DNA from: Aeromonas sobria
GTDB lineage: Bacteria; Pseudomonadota; Gammaproteobacteria; Enterobacterales; Aeromonadaceae
Assembly (NCBI RefSeq): GCF_000820145.1
Contig: NZ_CDBW01000032.1
Location: 1-64,000 of the forward strand
Direction of reading: 5' to 3'
DNA: 64,000 bases
In this document: positions 47,618 to 56,870 of the stretch, piece by piece
How the letters are laid out: each line of letters starts with the position of its first letter
How positions within the stretch are numbered: the first letter of the stretch is position 1
Notes under the pieces: model-generated
Told to the model about the DNA's origin: nothing
Seen by the model: only the letters and a program-made list of their open reading frames with translations
Database searches by the model: none
Position numbers and translations under genes: made by a program

Positions 47618-48937
47618 ATGAGTTTTGCCGATAGTGTGTTTTTTTTAATGCTGCTGGTTGGCGGTAGTGTGTTTTTCTCCCTCTCCGAGATCTCTCTCGC
47701 CGCCTCTCGCAAGATCAAGTTGCAGGTGATGGCGGACGAAGGTAATCGCCAGGCCGAAAAGGTGCTGGCGCTGCAAGCCCAGCCGGGCAACTTTTTTACC
47801 GTGGTACAGATTGGCCTCAATACTGTCGCCATTTTGGGCGGTATTCTGGGTGAGTCAGCCCTGAACCCCGCTATCAAGCTGTTTGTCGCTCGCTTCTATC
47901 AAGGCCCCTGGCTCTCCGAGATAAGCTCGATCGTCTCTTTCGTCGTCGTTACCAGCCTGTTTATCCTGATCGCCGACCTGATGCCCAAACGCCTTGCCAT
48001 GAGTATGCCGGAGCGGGTTGCCGTGGTGGTAGTGCGCCCCATGCTGCTGTGCGTGACCCTGCTGATGCCGCTGGTGTGGTTCTTCAACGGCATGGCGAAC
48101 GGACTGTTCCGCCTGCTGCGGGTCTCCATGATCCGCAACGACGAGATCACCTCCGACGATATCTATGCGGTGATGGATGCCGGTGCCGAGGCTGGGGTTA
48201 TCCAGCGCGAGGAGCACCAGCTGATCGAGAACGTGTTCGAGCTGCAGTCCCTTGGCGTCACCTCTGCCATGACGGCCCGCGAGAGTCTGATCTACTTCAC
48301 TCTGCAAGAGGGCGAAGAGAGCATCAAGGCGAAGATCGCCGAGCACCCCCACAACAAGTTTCTGGTCTGTGACCACAACCTCGACAGCATCAAGGGCTTT
48401 GTCGACGCCAAAGAGCTGCTGATCCGCGTTATCGGTGGCCAGAGCATCGATCTCATCGGTGGCAACCTGGTGCAGAACGTCATCATCATCCCCGATACCC
48501 TGAACCTCTATGAGGCGATGGAGTATTTCAAGAATCATCGTGGCGACTTTGCCGTGGTGATGAACGAGTACGCGTTGGTGGTGGGGATTGTCACCATGAA
48601 CGACCTGATGAGTACCGTGATGGGCGAGTGGGCGACCCACGTGGTGGAAGAGCAGATTGTGCAGCGCGACGAAAACTCCTGGCTGGTGGACGGGGTGACC
48701 CCGATCTCGGATGTGATGAGATCATTCGACATAGAGGCATTCCCGGAAAGCCAGAACTACGAAACCATCGCCGGTTTTATTATGTTTATGCTGCGCAAGA
48801 TCCCCAAGCGTACCGACTCGGTCACCTACGCCGGTTACAAGTTTGAAGTAGTGGATATCGACAGCTACAAGATTGATCAGCTGCTGGTTACCCGGGTTGA
48901 GCCGGTGGTGGCCGAGAAGCCAGCTCAGGAATCGTAA
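47618..48937 (+). CDS. CNNM/CorC-type membrane protein with CBS pair (YtfL-like)
   Basis: 439 residues. A DUF21/CNNM membrane domain (about 1-190, four hydrophobic segments, with FFSLSEISLAASRKIKLQVM) is followed by a CBS pair (about 205-330) and a CorC_HlyC domain (about 345-430, WLVDGVTPISDVMRSFDIEA). The family handles Mg or Co efflux, or polyamine export in the case of YtfL/PaeA; the substrate here is unknown. Confidence 0.9.
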   Translation: MSFADSVFFLMLLVGGSVFFSLSEISLAASRKIKLQVMADEGNRQAEKVLALQAQPGNFFTVVQIGLNTVAILGGILGESALNPAIKLFVARFYQGPWLSEISSIVSFVVVTSLFILIADLMPKRLAMSMPERVAVVVVRPMLLCVTLLMPLVWFFNGMANGLFRLLRVSMIRNDEITSDDIYAVMDAGAEAGVIQREEHQLIENVFELQSLGVTSAMTARESLIYFTLQEGEESIKAKIAEHPHNKFLVCDHNLDSIKGFVDAKELLIRVIGGQSIDLIGGNLVQNVIIIPDTLNLYEAMEYFKNHRGDFAVVMNEYALVVGIVTMNDLMSTVMGEWATHVVEEQIVQRDENSWLVDGVTPISDVMRSFDIEAFPESQNYETIAGFIMFMLRKIPKRTDSVTYAGYKFEVVDIDSYKIDQLLVTRVEPVVAEKPAQES

Positions 48938-48955
48938 AGGAGCGACATAAGAGTC

Positions 48956-49498
48956 ATGAAGATGCAGTCTCATTCCCGAGTGTTTGCCTGTGCCGCGCTC
49001 GCCCTGGCACTGGGTGCCTGTAGCCAGAGTGCACCGCGCAAAGCCACAGTGGCAGCCAAGCCGGTTGCCCCCCAGCCTGCTGTGGTGGTGCCGCAGCCGG
49101 ATCCCGATGCGGTGGTGCAAAGCGGCATGGCAGAGCCGAGCCCGGTGTTCGATGAAGAGTATCACGGCCCGGATCAGGGCTCGCTGGAGTCAGTGACCGC
49201 CCTGTTTGCCCGCGGTTACATCGAGTCCGCCATGCGCGAGACCATGCTGGCGGCGGTGCACAACGACTATCCGCTGCTCGGCATGCGGGATGTGCGGTTG
49301 ACCGATCCTGTCTCCAAATTCCTCACCTCCGAGCATGCAGCAATGACGGCCCATGACTACCTCTATGCTGGTGTGCAGCGCAGGCTGGGTCGTCCGCTCA
49401 GCCCTGCCCAGTGGGAGCAGATCTGGCGCGGCTTGCCGCAGCAGGGTCGGGTTTCCGACTGGGTTAAACAGATCAAGCGAGTGCTGGCAGGGCGTTAA
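48956..49498 (+). CDS. Predicted lipoprotein of unknown function
   Basis: 180 residues with a lipoprotein signal (VFACAALALALGAC; Cys at about 22) and a Pro/Val-rich linker (about 30-65), then a globular part of about 110 residues (ALFARGYIESAMRETMLAAV). I do not recognise a family. It lies 18 bp after the CNNM gene, probably in the same operon, and ends with a strong hairpin. Confidence 0.75.
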   Translation: MKMQSHSRVFACAALALALGACSQSAPRKATVAAKPVAPQPAVVVPQPDPDAVVQSGMAEPSPVFDEEYHGPDQGSLESVTALFARGYIESAMRETMLAAVHNDYPLLGMRDVRLTDPVSKFLTSEHAAMTAHDYLYAGVQRRLGRPLSPAQWEQIWRGLPQQGRVSDWVKQIKRVLAGR

Positions 49499-49524
49499 GC
49501 CGCCAGCGGATCAAGATAGTGATG

Positions 49525-49547
49525 AGGCCACCTTCGGGTGGCCTTTT
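49525..49547 (+). terminator. Terminator after the lipoprotein gene
   Basis: An 8-bp stem AGGCCACC / GGTGGCCT closed by a stable TTCG tetraloop, followed by T residues. Confidence 0.85.
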
Positions 49548-49632
49548 GCATTTCTGCGTTTGCCCCGCCGTTTGCATGCTGATTTCTGCTGATACTGATT
49601 GCCGCCAATGGTGCTTTGTTTTATCTTATTTT

Positions 49633-49664
49633 GGCCATCTAAACATCCATATGTTTTTATGGCT
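49633..49664 (+). promoter_or_regulatory. Possible MetJ operator upstream of mmuM
   Basis: Four adjacent 8-base blocks (GGCCATCT, AAACATCC, ATATGTTT, TTATGGCT) match the met box AGACGTCT at 5, 5, 5 and 4 positions by my count. The stretch is roughly palindromic (GCCAT...ATGGC). It lies about 130 bases before mmuM; in E. coli mmuPM belongs to the MetJ regulon. Confidence 0.4.
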
Positions 49665-49792
49665 GAATTATAAAGGTGCTTCACCAGGATGAAGCCGGAC
49701 GATCTGCAGCGATTCAGCGCGAAACCGCAGATCAACAAAACAAACAGATAAACACGCAAATAAACAACGCACATAACAAAGAGACACGACAG

Positions 49793-50695
49793 ATGGAAAC
49801 CAGGGAATTGTGGGTGCTGGATGGGGGCATGGGGCGCGAATTGGCACGGCGGGGGGCTCCGTTTCGTCAGCCAGAGTGGTCGGCGCTGGCCTTGATGGAG
49901 GCGCCAGAGACGGTGCGCGAAGTGCATCAGGCCTATGTGGCGAGTGGAGCCCGGGTCATCACCACCAACAGCTATGCGCTGGTGCCATTTCATATCGGCG
50001 ATGAACGTTTCTTTGCCGAAGGGGAGGGGCTGGCAGCCCTGGCTGGCCAACTGGCCCGTGAGGTGGCTGACGCGCAGAAGGGCACCGTGCAGGTGGCGGG
50101 TTCCCTGCCGCCGCTGTTTGGCTCTTACCGCGCCGACCTGTTCGAGGTGGGCAGGGTGAGTGAGCTGGCCACGCCGCTTATCCGGGCGCTCTCGCCCCAT
50201 GTGGATATCTGGCTGGCTGAGACCATGAGCCTCATTGCCGAGCCACTGGCCCTGAAAGCGCTGCTGCCGGAAGATGGCAAGCCGTTCTGGGTCTCTTTCA
50301 CGCTGGAAGATGAGGCTCCAGGCTGCGAGCCAGCGCTGCGTTCCGGCGAGCGGGTGGCCGATGCGGTTACCGCGCTGGTGGCGGTCGGGGTTGATGCCAT
50401 CCTGTTCAACTGCTGTCAGCCCGAGGTGATCGAAGGGGCCCTCGAGGTTGCCCGCGCCCGATTGCAGGCAGTGGGTCGCGCTGACATTCGCCTCGGAGCC
50501 TATGCCAACGCCTTCCCGCCACAACCCAAAGAGGCCACCGCCAACGATGGGCTGGACGAGATCCGCGCCGATCTGGGGCCGCTGGATTACCTTGGCTGGG
50601 CCGAGCGCTGGCGCGCGGCTGGGGCGAATTTGATCGGCGGTTGCTGCGGCATCGGCCCCGAGCATATTCAGGCGCTGAGCAGCCGGTTGCGTTAA
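49793..50695 (+). CDS. mmuM: Homocysteine S-methyltransferase MmuM
   Basis: 300 residues (E. coli MmuM 310). The zinc-binding cysteines are in LFNCCQPEVIEG and LIGGCCGIGPEHI; the start WVLDGGMGRELARRG is the family N-terminus. It uses S-methylmethionine (or SAM) to methylate homocysteine to methionine. I chose ATG 49793; the frame is open back to 49676 but that part is Gln/Asn-rich and unlike the family. The next gene is a permease 9 bp on. Confidence 0.92.
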   Translation: METRELWVLDGGMGRELARRGAPFRQPEWSALALMEAPETVREVHQAYVASGARVITTNSYALVPFHIGDERFFAEGEGLAALAGQLAREVADAQKGTVQVAGSLPPLFGSYRADLFEVGRVSELATPLIRALSPHVDIWLAETMSLIAEPLALKALLPEDGKPFWVSFTLEDEAPGCEPALRSGERVADAVTALVAVGVDAILFNCCQPEVIEGALEVARARLQAVGRADIRLGAYANAFPPQPKEATANDGLDEIRADLGPLDYLGWAERWRAAGANLIGGCCGIGPEHIQALSSRLR

Positions 50696-50704
50696 GGAGC
50701 ACCC

Positions 50705-52120
50705 ATGAAAGAGAGCAAGATTGGGCTCTGGTCCCTCACCGCGCTGGTATTCAGCTCCATGGTGGGGGCGGGGATTTTCAGCCTACCCCAGAACATGGCC
50801 GAGGTAGCGGGTGCGCGTGCCGTGCTGATCGGCTGGGGTGTCACGGGGGTGGGCATAGTGGCGCTCGCCATGAGTTTTCTCTATCTGTCACGGCTCAGGC
50901 CGGATCTTGACGGCGGCATCTACAGCTACGCCCGCGCCGGTTTTGGCGATCTGGTGGGTTTCTTCTCCGCCTGGGGCTACTGGCTGTGCGCCACCATCGG
51001 TGTGGTGGGCTATCTGGTGATCGCCTTTGCGGCGCTGGGCAGCTTTGTCGATACCCCCGAACAGATCTGGTTTGGTGATGGCAATACGTTGGCGGCTTTT
51101 GTCGGCGAGTCCTGCATCCTCTGGGCGGTGCACCTGCTGGTGGCCCGAGGCGTGCAGCAGGCGGCGCTGTTCAATCTGGTGGCGACTCTGGCCAAGAGCC
51201 TGCCGCTACTGCTGTTTATCCTGTTCGCCTGCTTCTGGTTCGACCCGGTCACCTTCGCGGCGGATCAACAGGGCAGCACCCTGGCGGTACCGGTCTCCGA
51301 GCAGGTGCGCAATACCATGCTGATCACTCTCTGGGTCTTCACCGGTATCGAGGGGGCGGCGGTGCTGTCGGCCCGCGCCAGAAACCGGCGGGATGTGGGC
51401 ACGGCCACCGTGCTTGGGGTGGTATTGGCACTGCTGCTCTATGTGCTTATCTCGGTGTTGGCGCTGGGGATATTGAGTCGTCCTGAGCTGGCGGCCTTGC
51501 CCAACCCCTCCATGGCGGGGCTGATGGCCCAGATGACCGGCTCCTGGGGTAAGCTGCTGATAAGCTCCGGCCTGATCGTCTCGGTGCTCGCCTCCTACGT
51601 CAGCTGGACCCTGTTCTCGGCCGAGGTGCCGTTCAGCGCGGCCCGACATGGCGCATTTCCTGCTATCTTCCGGCGTCAGAACCACAACGGGACGCCTATC
51701 GCATCGCTCTGGCTCACCAGTCTGACGGTGCAGACATGCCTGCTGCTGGTGTGGCTGCTCGGCAAGGGCTACACCAGTTTGCTGCTTATCTCCACCTCGA
51801 TGATCCTGGTGCCCTACCTGCTGATCGGTTTGTTTCTGCTCAAACTCTCTTTCAGCAGGAAGGGGGAGTGTGGGCAGGGCCGGAGCCTGATGCGGGCGGT
51901 GGCGCTGGTGTCGAGCGGTTACGGCTTCTGGCTGCTCTATGCAGCCGGGGTGGAGTATCTGCTGCTCTCCTTGCTGCTCTACGGGCCGGGCCTGCTGCTG
52001 TTTCTCTACAGCCGTCGTCAGCTGGGGGCAGATCTGCGCCTGAGCGGCCGCGAGCGATGGCTGGCCGGAGTGACCTTGCTGAGCCTGATCCCCGCCGTCT
52101 GGTCGTTCGCCCATCTCTGA
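50705..52120 (+). CDS. APC-family amino acid permease (basic amino acid/polyamine antiporter type)
   Basis: 471 residues with about 12 hydrophobic segments. The start LTALVFSSMVGAGIFSLPQN and the later TLWVFTGIEGAAVLSARARN resemble ArcD/YdgI-type antiporters more than MmuP. AGGAG lies 6 bases before the ATG. Coupling with mmuM suggests a substrate of methionine metabolism, but the sequence type suggests arginine, ornithine or lysine; I cannot decide. Confidence 0.85.
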   Translation: MKESKIGLWSLTALVFSSMVGAGIFSLPQNMAEVAGARAVLIGWGVTGVGIVALAMSFLYLSRLRPDLDGGIYSYARAGFGDLVGFFSAWGYWLCATIGVVGYLVIAFAALGSFVDTPEQIWFGDGNTLAAFVGESCILWAVHLLVARGVQQAALFNLVATLAKSLPLLLFILFACFWFDPVTFAADQQGSTLAVPVSEQVRNTMLITLWVFTGIEGAAVLSARARNRRDVGTATVLGVVLALLLYVLISVLALGILSRPELAALPNPSMAGLMAQMTGSWGKLLISSGLIVSVLASYVSWTLFSAEVPFSAARHGAFPAIFRRQNHNGTPIASLWLTSLTVQTCLLLVWLLGKGYTSLLLISTSMILVPYLLIGLFLLKLSFSRKGECGQGRSLMRAVALVSSGYGFWLLYAAGVEYLLLSLLLYGPGLLLFLYSRRQLGADLRLSGRERWLAGVTLLSLIPAVWSFAHL

Positions 52121-52143
52121 CATCGAAGATGTGACTGACCATA

Positions 52144-52172
52144 AAAGAGAGCGCCACAGTGGCGCTCTCTTT
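52144..52172. terminator. Bidirectional terminator after the APC permease gene
   Basis: A perfect 13-bp stem AAAGAGAGCGCCA / TGGCGCTCTCTTT with a 3-base loop, between convergent genes. Confidence 0.88.
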
Positions 52173-52231
52173 GTTATCAGGACTGGTTATCAGGGGCTTG
52201 TTATCCGGGAGATGCTATTCGGGGCGAAGGC

Positions 52232-53071
52232 CTAGCGGCTGGCAGGCCCGGCCGGTTTGCCAAACAGCACGGCGAGTTTTTGTCGCCACGGCAGGCCACG
52301 GGCGTCGCGCAGCATGTCACGCCACTCGTGGAAGGTGAGGGTGAGGGGGTTGAAGCTGTGGATCGGTTTGGTGATGCCAAAGCGGCACGGTTCGGCCGGA
52401 TCTTCCTCGACAAAGGTGCCAAACAGCCGATCCCAGATGATCAGCACCCCGGCGAAGTTGCGGTCTATGTACTTGGCGTTGCTGGCGTGGTGCACCCTAT
52501 GGTGGGAGGGGGTGTTGAAGATCCACTCAAGCCGGCCAAGCTTGCCCACCACCTGGGTGTGGACGAAGAACTGAAAGCCCAGGCTGAGTAGCACGGTGGC
52601 GACCACCGCTTCTGGCGGGAAGCCGATGACAATCATCGGGATCCAGAACAGCCACATGCCGGAGACCGGATACATCAGGCTCTGGCGAAAGGCGGTGGAG
52701 AGATTGAGCCGCTCCGAGCTGTGATGCACCACGTGGGAGGCCCACAACCAGCGCACATGGTGGCTAGTGAAGTGGAACAGCCAGTAGCAGAGATCCTGCA
52801 GCAGGAACAGCAGTAGCACGCTCCAGAAGGTGAGCTCGATATCGAACAGCCGCCAGCCCCAGAGGGTGTCATACAGATAAACGATGGCGATGGCCGCCAG
52901 CGCATCGCCCCCCTGATGCATCAGGGCCAGCGTGGCGTTGGCGAACAGATCCCGCCACTGATAAGTGGCGGTGGGAAAGGTGGCGCCATGTTTGCGCAGG
53001 TAGAGCATCTCCCAGCCGATAAAGGCCAGAAAAATCGGGGAGAGGTAGAGCAGGAGCAGTTGCACATCCAT
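52232..53071 (-). CDS. Fatty acid hydroxylase / sterol desaturase superfamily protein
   Basis: 279 residues with four or five membrane segments and the diiron histidine clusters HFTSHH, HVVHHSSERLN and SHHRVHHASNAKYID in order. Such enzymes hydroxylate or desaturate lipids in the membrane. The bacterial members are mostly uncharacterised. It is monocistronic and has a 14-bp palindrome 17 bases upstream. Confidence 0.88.
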   Translation of the reverse strand: MDVQLLLLYLSPIFLAFIGWEMLYLRKHGATFPTATYQWRDLFANATLALMHQGGDALAAIAIVYLYDTLWGWRLFDIELTFWSVLLLFLLQDLCYWLFHFTSHHVRWLWASHVVHHSSERLNLSTAFRQSLMYPVSGMWLFWIPMIVIGFPPEAVVATVLLSLGFQFFVHTQVVGKLGRLEWIFNTPSHHRVHHASNAKYIDRNFAGVLIIWDRLFGTFVEEDPAEPCRFGITKPIHSFNPLTLTFHEWRDMLRDARGLPWRQKLAVLFGKPAGPASR

Positions 53072-53087
53072 AAGCGGCCATCCATTC

Positions 53088-53101
53088 AGAGCAATTGCTC
53101 T
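53088..53101. promoter_or_regulatory. Palindrome upstream of the hydroxylase gene
   Basis: AGAGCAATTGCTCT is a perfect 14-bp palindrome, 17 bases before the start codon. A possible repressor site; no regulator known. Confidence 0.35.
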
Positions 53102-53274
53102 CCAGCATAAAGGATGGTTTTAATATTTCATTAACATTTTATCGGCGCGGGTGCTGGTACATGTCGGGGCGCCGGCTGGCGGGGTCGCTGTGACTGAAAG
53201 TTGCAACGGGTGCTCAGGAAATGACATGGGCTGGCTATGCTTGATGCAGGCTGTGTTGCAGGAGTATCGGGCTT

Positions 53275-54066
53275 ATGCGCTTATGGATTTGTTTATTGCT
53301 GGTATTTTGTACCGGCATTCACGCCAAGACCCGGGTCGAGATCCTGGCGGATTCTGCCTATCCCCCCTACTCCTGGCAGGAAGGGGATGATGTGAAAGGC
53401 ATTTATGCCGACATCATCCGCGAGGTGACCGCCCCCATGAGTGATTATGAGGTGGTGCTCAAACCCATGCCGTGGCGGCGGGGCCTGAGCATGGTGGAAC
53501 AGGGGGCCGCCTTTGCCATTTTTCCACCCTACTACCTGCCCGATGCCCGCCCCTATATCTGGCCCTACTCCCAGCCGATGCTGGATGAAGAGCTGGTGGT
53601 GATGTGCGGTGCCAGTGTGGCTGCCAATACCCCGCAGGCCAGGTTTCCGCTCGACTATCACGGTTTGCGCTTTGGCATGAATGCCGGATTTGCCATTGGT
53701 GGCGATGCCTTCTGGCAGGCGGTGAAGGAGAAGCAGATCGATGTGGAGGAGGTGAAAAGCAATCGGGAGAATCTGCTCAAGATTGTCCGTGGCCGAGTCG
53801 ATTGCACCGTCAATGACCGCCTCTCCCTGCTCTATGAACTGCTTAACATGATCAAGGGGGATCAACTGGCGGTGGCCGATATGTCACTGCTCAAACAGGG
53901 GCCGGTGCTCAGCAAGGAGCAGGGGTTTCTCGGCTATAGCCGCAAGGGGGAGTACCCCTACAAACAGGCCTTTATCGAACAGTTTGACAAGGAGCTCTAT
54001 CAGCTCAAGAAACGTGACGGGGTGAAAGTGATCGTGGAGCGCTACTTGGGAAAGTCCCCGCGCTGA
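53275..54066 (+). CDS. Periplasmic solute-binding protein, family 3
   Basis: 263 residues with a signal peptide (LWICLLLVFCTGIHA). SAYPPYSWQEGDDVKGIYAD and IIREVTAPMSDYEVVLKPMP then WRRGLSMVEQGAAFAIFPPY fit the amino-acid-binding SBP_bac_3 pattern. No permease or ATPase gene is next to it, so it is either an orphan receptor or works with a distant transporter. AGGAG lies 10 bases before the ATG. Confidence 0.85.
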   Translation: MRLWICLLLVFCTGIHAKTRVEILADSAYPPYSWQEGDDVKGIYADIIREVTAPMSDYEVVLKPMPWRRGLSMVEQGAAFAIFPPYYLPDARPYIWPYSQPMLDEELVVMCGASVAANTPQARFPLDYHGLRFGMNAGFAIGGDAFWQAVKEKQIDVEEVKSNRENLLKIVRGRVDCTVNDRLSLLYELLNMIKGDQLAVADMSLLKQGPVLSKEQGFLGYSRKGEYPYKQAFIEQFDKELYQLKKRDGVKVIVERYLGKSPR

Positions 54067-54128
54067 GCCAATGAGATGGGGACTCGGGTTCAGCTGGGTT
54101 GAGTCTGCTCCAGCGTGAAGGGCAACAA

Positions 54129-54158
54129 GAAGAGGGACCATGCGGTCCCTCTTCGTTT
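54129..54158. terminator. Bidirectional terminator
   Basis: A perfect 11-bp stem GAAGAGGGACC / GGTCCCTCTTC with an ATGC loop, between the solute-binding gene and the convergent ABC transporter operon. Confidence 0.85.
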
Positions 54159-54177
54159 ATCCAGTAGAGCGTGTTTG

Positions 54178-54921
54178 CTACAGCACCTGACTCAGAAACT
54201 GGCGCAGGCGCGGGGAGGGGGGATTGTCGAAGAAGTCGGCAGGCTTCTCATCCACCAGCAGTTCGCCACTCTCCATAAAGAGCACCCGATCCGCCACCTC
54301 GCGGGCAAAGCCCATCTCGTGGGTCACCACCACCATGGTCATCCCCTCGCGGGCCAGCCCTTTCATCACATCCAGCACCTCCCCCACCATCTCGGGGTCG
54401 AGCGCACTGGTCGGCTCGTCAAACAGCATGATGCGCGGCTGCATGGCGAGCGCCCGGGCGATGGCCACCCGCTGCTGCTGACCGCCGGATAGCTGGGAAG
54501 GATAGCTGGCCGCTTTCACCGATAACCCTACTTTCAGCAGCAACGCCTTGGCCCGGTCTTCGGCGTCACGGCGCGACAGGCCGCGCACCTTTTGCGGCGC
54601 GAGACTGATGTTGTCCAGCACATTGAGGTGTGGGAAGAGGTTGAAGGACTGAAACACCATGCCCACCTCTTCCCGCAGCTTGTTGACGTCGCCCGGTTCG
54701 GTCAGGCAGATGCCGTCCACTACTATGTTGCCGTCGTTGATGGTCTCCAGCTGGTTGAGGGTGCGCAGGAAGGTCGATTTGCCCGAGCCGCTGGGGCCGA
54801 CGATCACCACCACTTCCCCTTCGGCCACCTCGGTACTGACGTTTTTCAGGGCGTGCACCTCGGTGCCGTAGAACTTCTCTACTCCGGTCGCTTTGATGAT
54901 TGGATCAGTTGCTGTACGCAT
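54178..54921 (-). CDS. Polar amino acid ABC transporter ATPase (GlnQ type)
   Basis: 247 residues. Walker [22 protein letters not shown]-loop [12 protein letters not shown], signature [20 protein letters not shown], Walker [16 protein letters not shown] and H-loop [15 protein letters not shown] are intact. GGAGG lies 6 bases before ATG 54921; the open frame to 55104 runs through a duplicated junction and is not coding for this protein. Last gene of a three-gene operon. Confidence 0.95.
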   Translation of the reverse strand: MRTATDPIIKATGVEKFYGTEVHALKNVSTEVAEGEVVVIVGPSGSGKSTFLRTLNQLETINDGNIVVDGICLTEPGDVNKLREEVGMVFQSFNLFPHLNVLDNISLAPQKVRGLSRRDAEDRAKALLLKVGLSVKAASYPSQLSGGQQQRVAIARALAMQPRIMLFDEPTSALDPEMVGEVLDVMKGLAREGMTMVVVTHEMGFAREVADRVLFMESGELLVDEKPADFFDNPPSPRLRQFLSQVL

Positions 54922-55050
54922 ATTTCGCCTCCAGAAAACGAACCGGGAAGGCGCGGGGCGTGCCGGTGATGGCAGCACTGCTCGACTTCTGTTGAGCCTT
55001 GATAATGGGATCAGTTGCTGCGCGCATATTTCACCTCCAGACGGCGTACC
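54891..55050 (-). repeat. Tandem duplication of the permease end / ATPase start
   Basis: 54891-54944 and 54997-55050 are two copies, 106 bases apart, with 44 of 54 bases identical by my count. Each copy holds the permease C-terminus ([12 protein letters not shown] in one, [12 protein letters not shown] in the other), a stop, and overlapping it an ATPase-like start ([11 protein letters not shown] and [11 protein letters not shown]). Only the outer permease and inner ATPase copies belong to full genes. Confidence 0.8.
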
Positions 55051-56003
55051 AGGAAAGAGAGGGTGCCGGTGAGCACCAGATAGAGCAGGGCCACGGTAAA
55101 CCACACTTCGAACGGGCTGAAGGTGGAGCTGACCACCTCGCGCCCCGCCTTGGTGAGATCGGTGATGGAGATGACCGAGACCAGCGAGGAGTCCTTGATC
55201 AGGTTGATGAATTGCCCTGCTAGCGGCGGCAGCACCCGCTTGAACGCCTGCGGCAGAATGACGTAGCGCATGGTCTGGGCCGAGGTCATACCCAGGCTGC
55301 GACCTGCCTCCATCTGCCCCTTGTGGATGGAGCTGATACCGGCGCGGACGATCTCCGCCACATAGGCGCCGGTAAAGACCGCCAGCGCGGCGACCCCGGC
55401 GGTGAAGCGATCGAGGTTCAGCACTGTGCCGATAAAGAAGTAGACGATGAAGATCTGCACCAGTAGCGGCGTGCCGCGGATCAGCTCCACATAGGTGACC
55501 GCCAGATTGCGCAGGGCGGGGTTGGGGGAGAGGCGCGCCAGCCCGGCCAGAGTGCCGAGCAGGATGGCGAAGATGCCCGCCACCAGCGAGAGCTTGACGG
55601 TGACCCAGACGCCCCAGGCGATGGGGCCAGCGGTCCAGCTCAACTGGGTGTCGAGGGTGTCGCCCCGAAAGATGGTATCCCCTTCGGCGACTTGTACGCC
55701 GGTACTGGCGATGGCTTGCCGCACATTGGGGTCGAGATCGTCTTGCAGGAACAGCTTGCCCTTCTCAGCCTCGCTGGTGCCTGCAATCACGGTGCCGTCA
55801 AATTCGGCCAGATTATTCTGCTCCGCCTGATAGGCGATGTATTGGGGAATGCGTTCCCAGCGCCAGGTGTAATCCACGGACTGGACAGCCTTGTAGATGC
55901 CGAATACGGCAACCAGCAGCATCAGCAGGAAGACCCCATGCCAGAGCAGCTGATTGGGCTGTTTTTCCATCTGTCTTGTCGGTTTGGGTGTGTGCACAGT
56001 CAC
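55011..56003 (-). CDS. Polar amino acid ABC transporter permease (HisMQ family)
   Basis: 330 residues. One membrane segment near the N-terminus and a periplasmic insert (about 45-125) precede the permease domain (about 130-325) with the EAA motif ([20 protein letters not shown]). It is longer than E. coli GlnP (219) because of the insert. The start is unclear: GTG 56003, GTG 55997 (best spaced from AGAGG) or ATG 55970. The C-terminus overlaps the duplication described at 54891-55050. Confidence 0.9.
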   Translation of the reverse strand: MTVHTPKPTRQMEKQPNQLLWHGVFLLMLLVAVFGIYKAVQSVDYTWRWERIPQYIAYQAEQNNLAEFDGTVIAGTSEAEKGKLFLQDDLDPNVRQAIASTGVQVAEGDTIFRGDTLDTQLSWTAGPIAWGVWVTVKLSLVAGIFAILLGTLAGLARLSPNPALRNLAVTYVELIRGTPLLVQIFIVYFFIGTVLNLDRFTAGVAALAVFTGAYVAEIVRAGISSIHKGQMEAGRSLGMTSAQTMRYVILPQAFKRVLPPLAGQFINLIKDSSLVSVISITDLTKAGREVVSSTFSPFEVWFTVALLYLVLTGTLSFLVRRLEVKYARSN

Positions 56004-56069
56004 AACCTCTTCTCGTTATTGTGTGGGGAGCTGCGTGGTGCAGGGGCGGCATATGCCGCCCCCCGGAGG

Positions 56070-56870
56070 TTATTTGAGCTGGTTCAGCCAAGCGTTGGAT
56101 TCGAACCACTTCTTGTAGAGACGGTCGTAGCTGCCATCGCCCTTGATCTGGCGCAGGTAGTTGTTGAACCAGTTGAGGGTGTCCTGATCCCCTTTGCGGA
56201 TGGCCCAGGCCAGCGGCTCGAAGGTGAACGGCTTGTCGAGGTGCACCACGGCGCCCTGATTCTGGGAGGCGAAGATGGCGTTGTAGGGCAGGTCATAGAC
56301 GAAGGCATCGACCTTGCCGTTGATCACTTCCAGCTTGGCGTCATCCTGGGTTTCAAACTGCAGCAGGGTGGCTTTGGGGATCAGGCGCTTGACCGCCTGC
56401 TCGCCGGTGGTGCCGAGCTTGACCGCGATCTTGTACTTGGGATCGTTGAGGTCGGTGAACGATTTGATTTCGCCCGCCTTCTCTTTGCGCAGCACTATGG
56501 TCTGGCCGACCACGATGTAAGGGTCGGCAAAGTTGACCCGCAGGTTGCGCTGGGGGGTAACGGTCATGCCGCCCATGATGACGTCGAACTTGTTGGTCAA
56601 GAGCGCCGGAATGATGCCGTCCCAGGCGGTGTTGACGAACTCGACCTTCACGCCCATCTCTTTGGCGACCATCTTGGCGAGATCCACGTCAAAGCCGATG
56701 TATTGGCCCTGCTTGTTGGTCATCTCGAAGGGTTGATAGCCCGCATCGAAGCCGACCCGCAGCACGCCGCGTTCGAGCACTGCATCCAGGGTGGAAGTGG
56801 GAGCCGGGGTCGGGGCCGCCGTGGCGATCCCGCAAAACAGCAGGGTAGAAAGAATCAGTTTTTTGATCAT
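56070..56870 (-). CDS. Glutamine-type periplasmic binding protein (GlnH-like)
   Basis: 266 residues with a signal peptide (MIKKLILSTLLFCGIATAAP). RVGFDAGYQPFEMTNKQGQY then IGFDVDLAKMVAKEMGVKVE is the SBP family 3 signature; the later NFADPYIVVGQTIVL is typical of Gln/polar amino acid binders. I chose ATG 56870; the frame is open to 57098 but without family resemblance. First gene of the operon with permease and ATPase. Confidence 0.93.
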   Translation of the reverse strand: MIKKLILSTLLFCGIATAAPTPAPTSTLDAVLERGVLRVGFDAGYQPFEMTNKQGQYIGFDVDLAKMVAKEMGVKVEFVNTAWDGIIPALLTNKFDVIMGGMTVTPQRNLRVNFADPYIVVGQTIVLRKEKAGEIKSFTDLNDPKYKIAVKLGTTGEQAVKRLIPKATLLQFETQDDAKLEVINGKVDAFVYDLPYNAIFASQNQGAVVHLDKPFTFEPLAWAIRKGDQDTLNWFNNYLRQIKGDGSYDRLYKKWFESNAWLNQLK

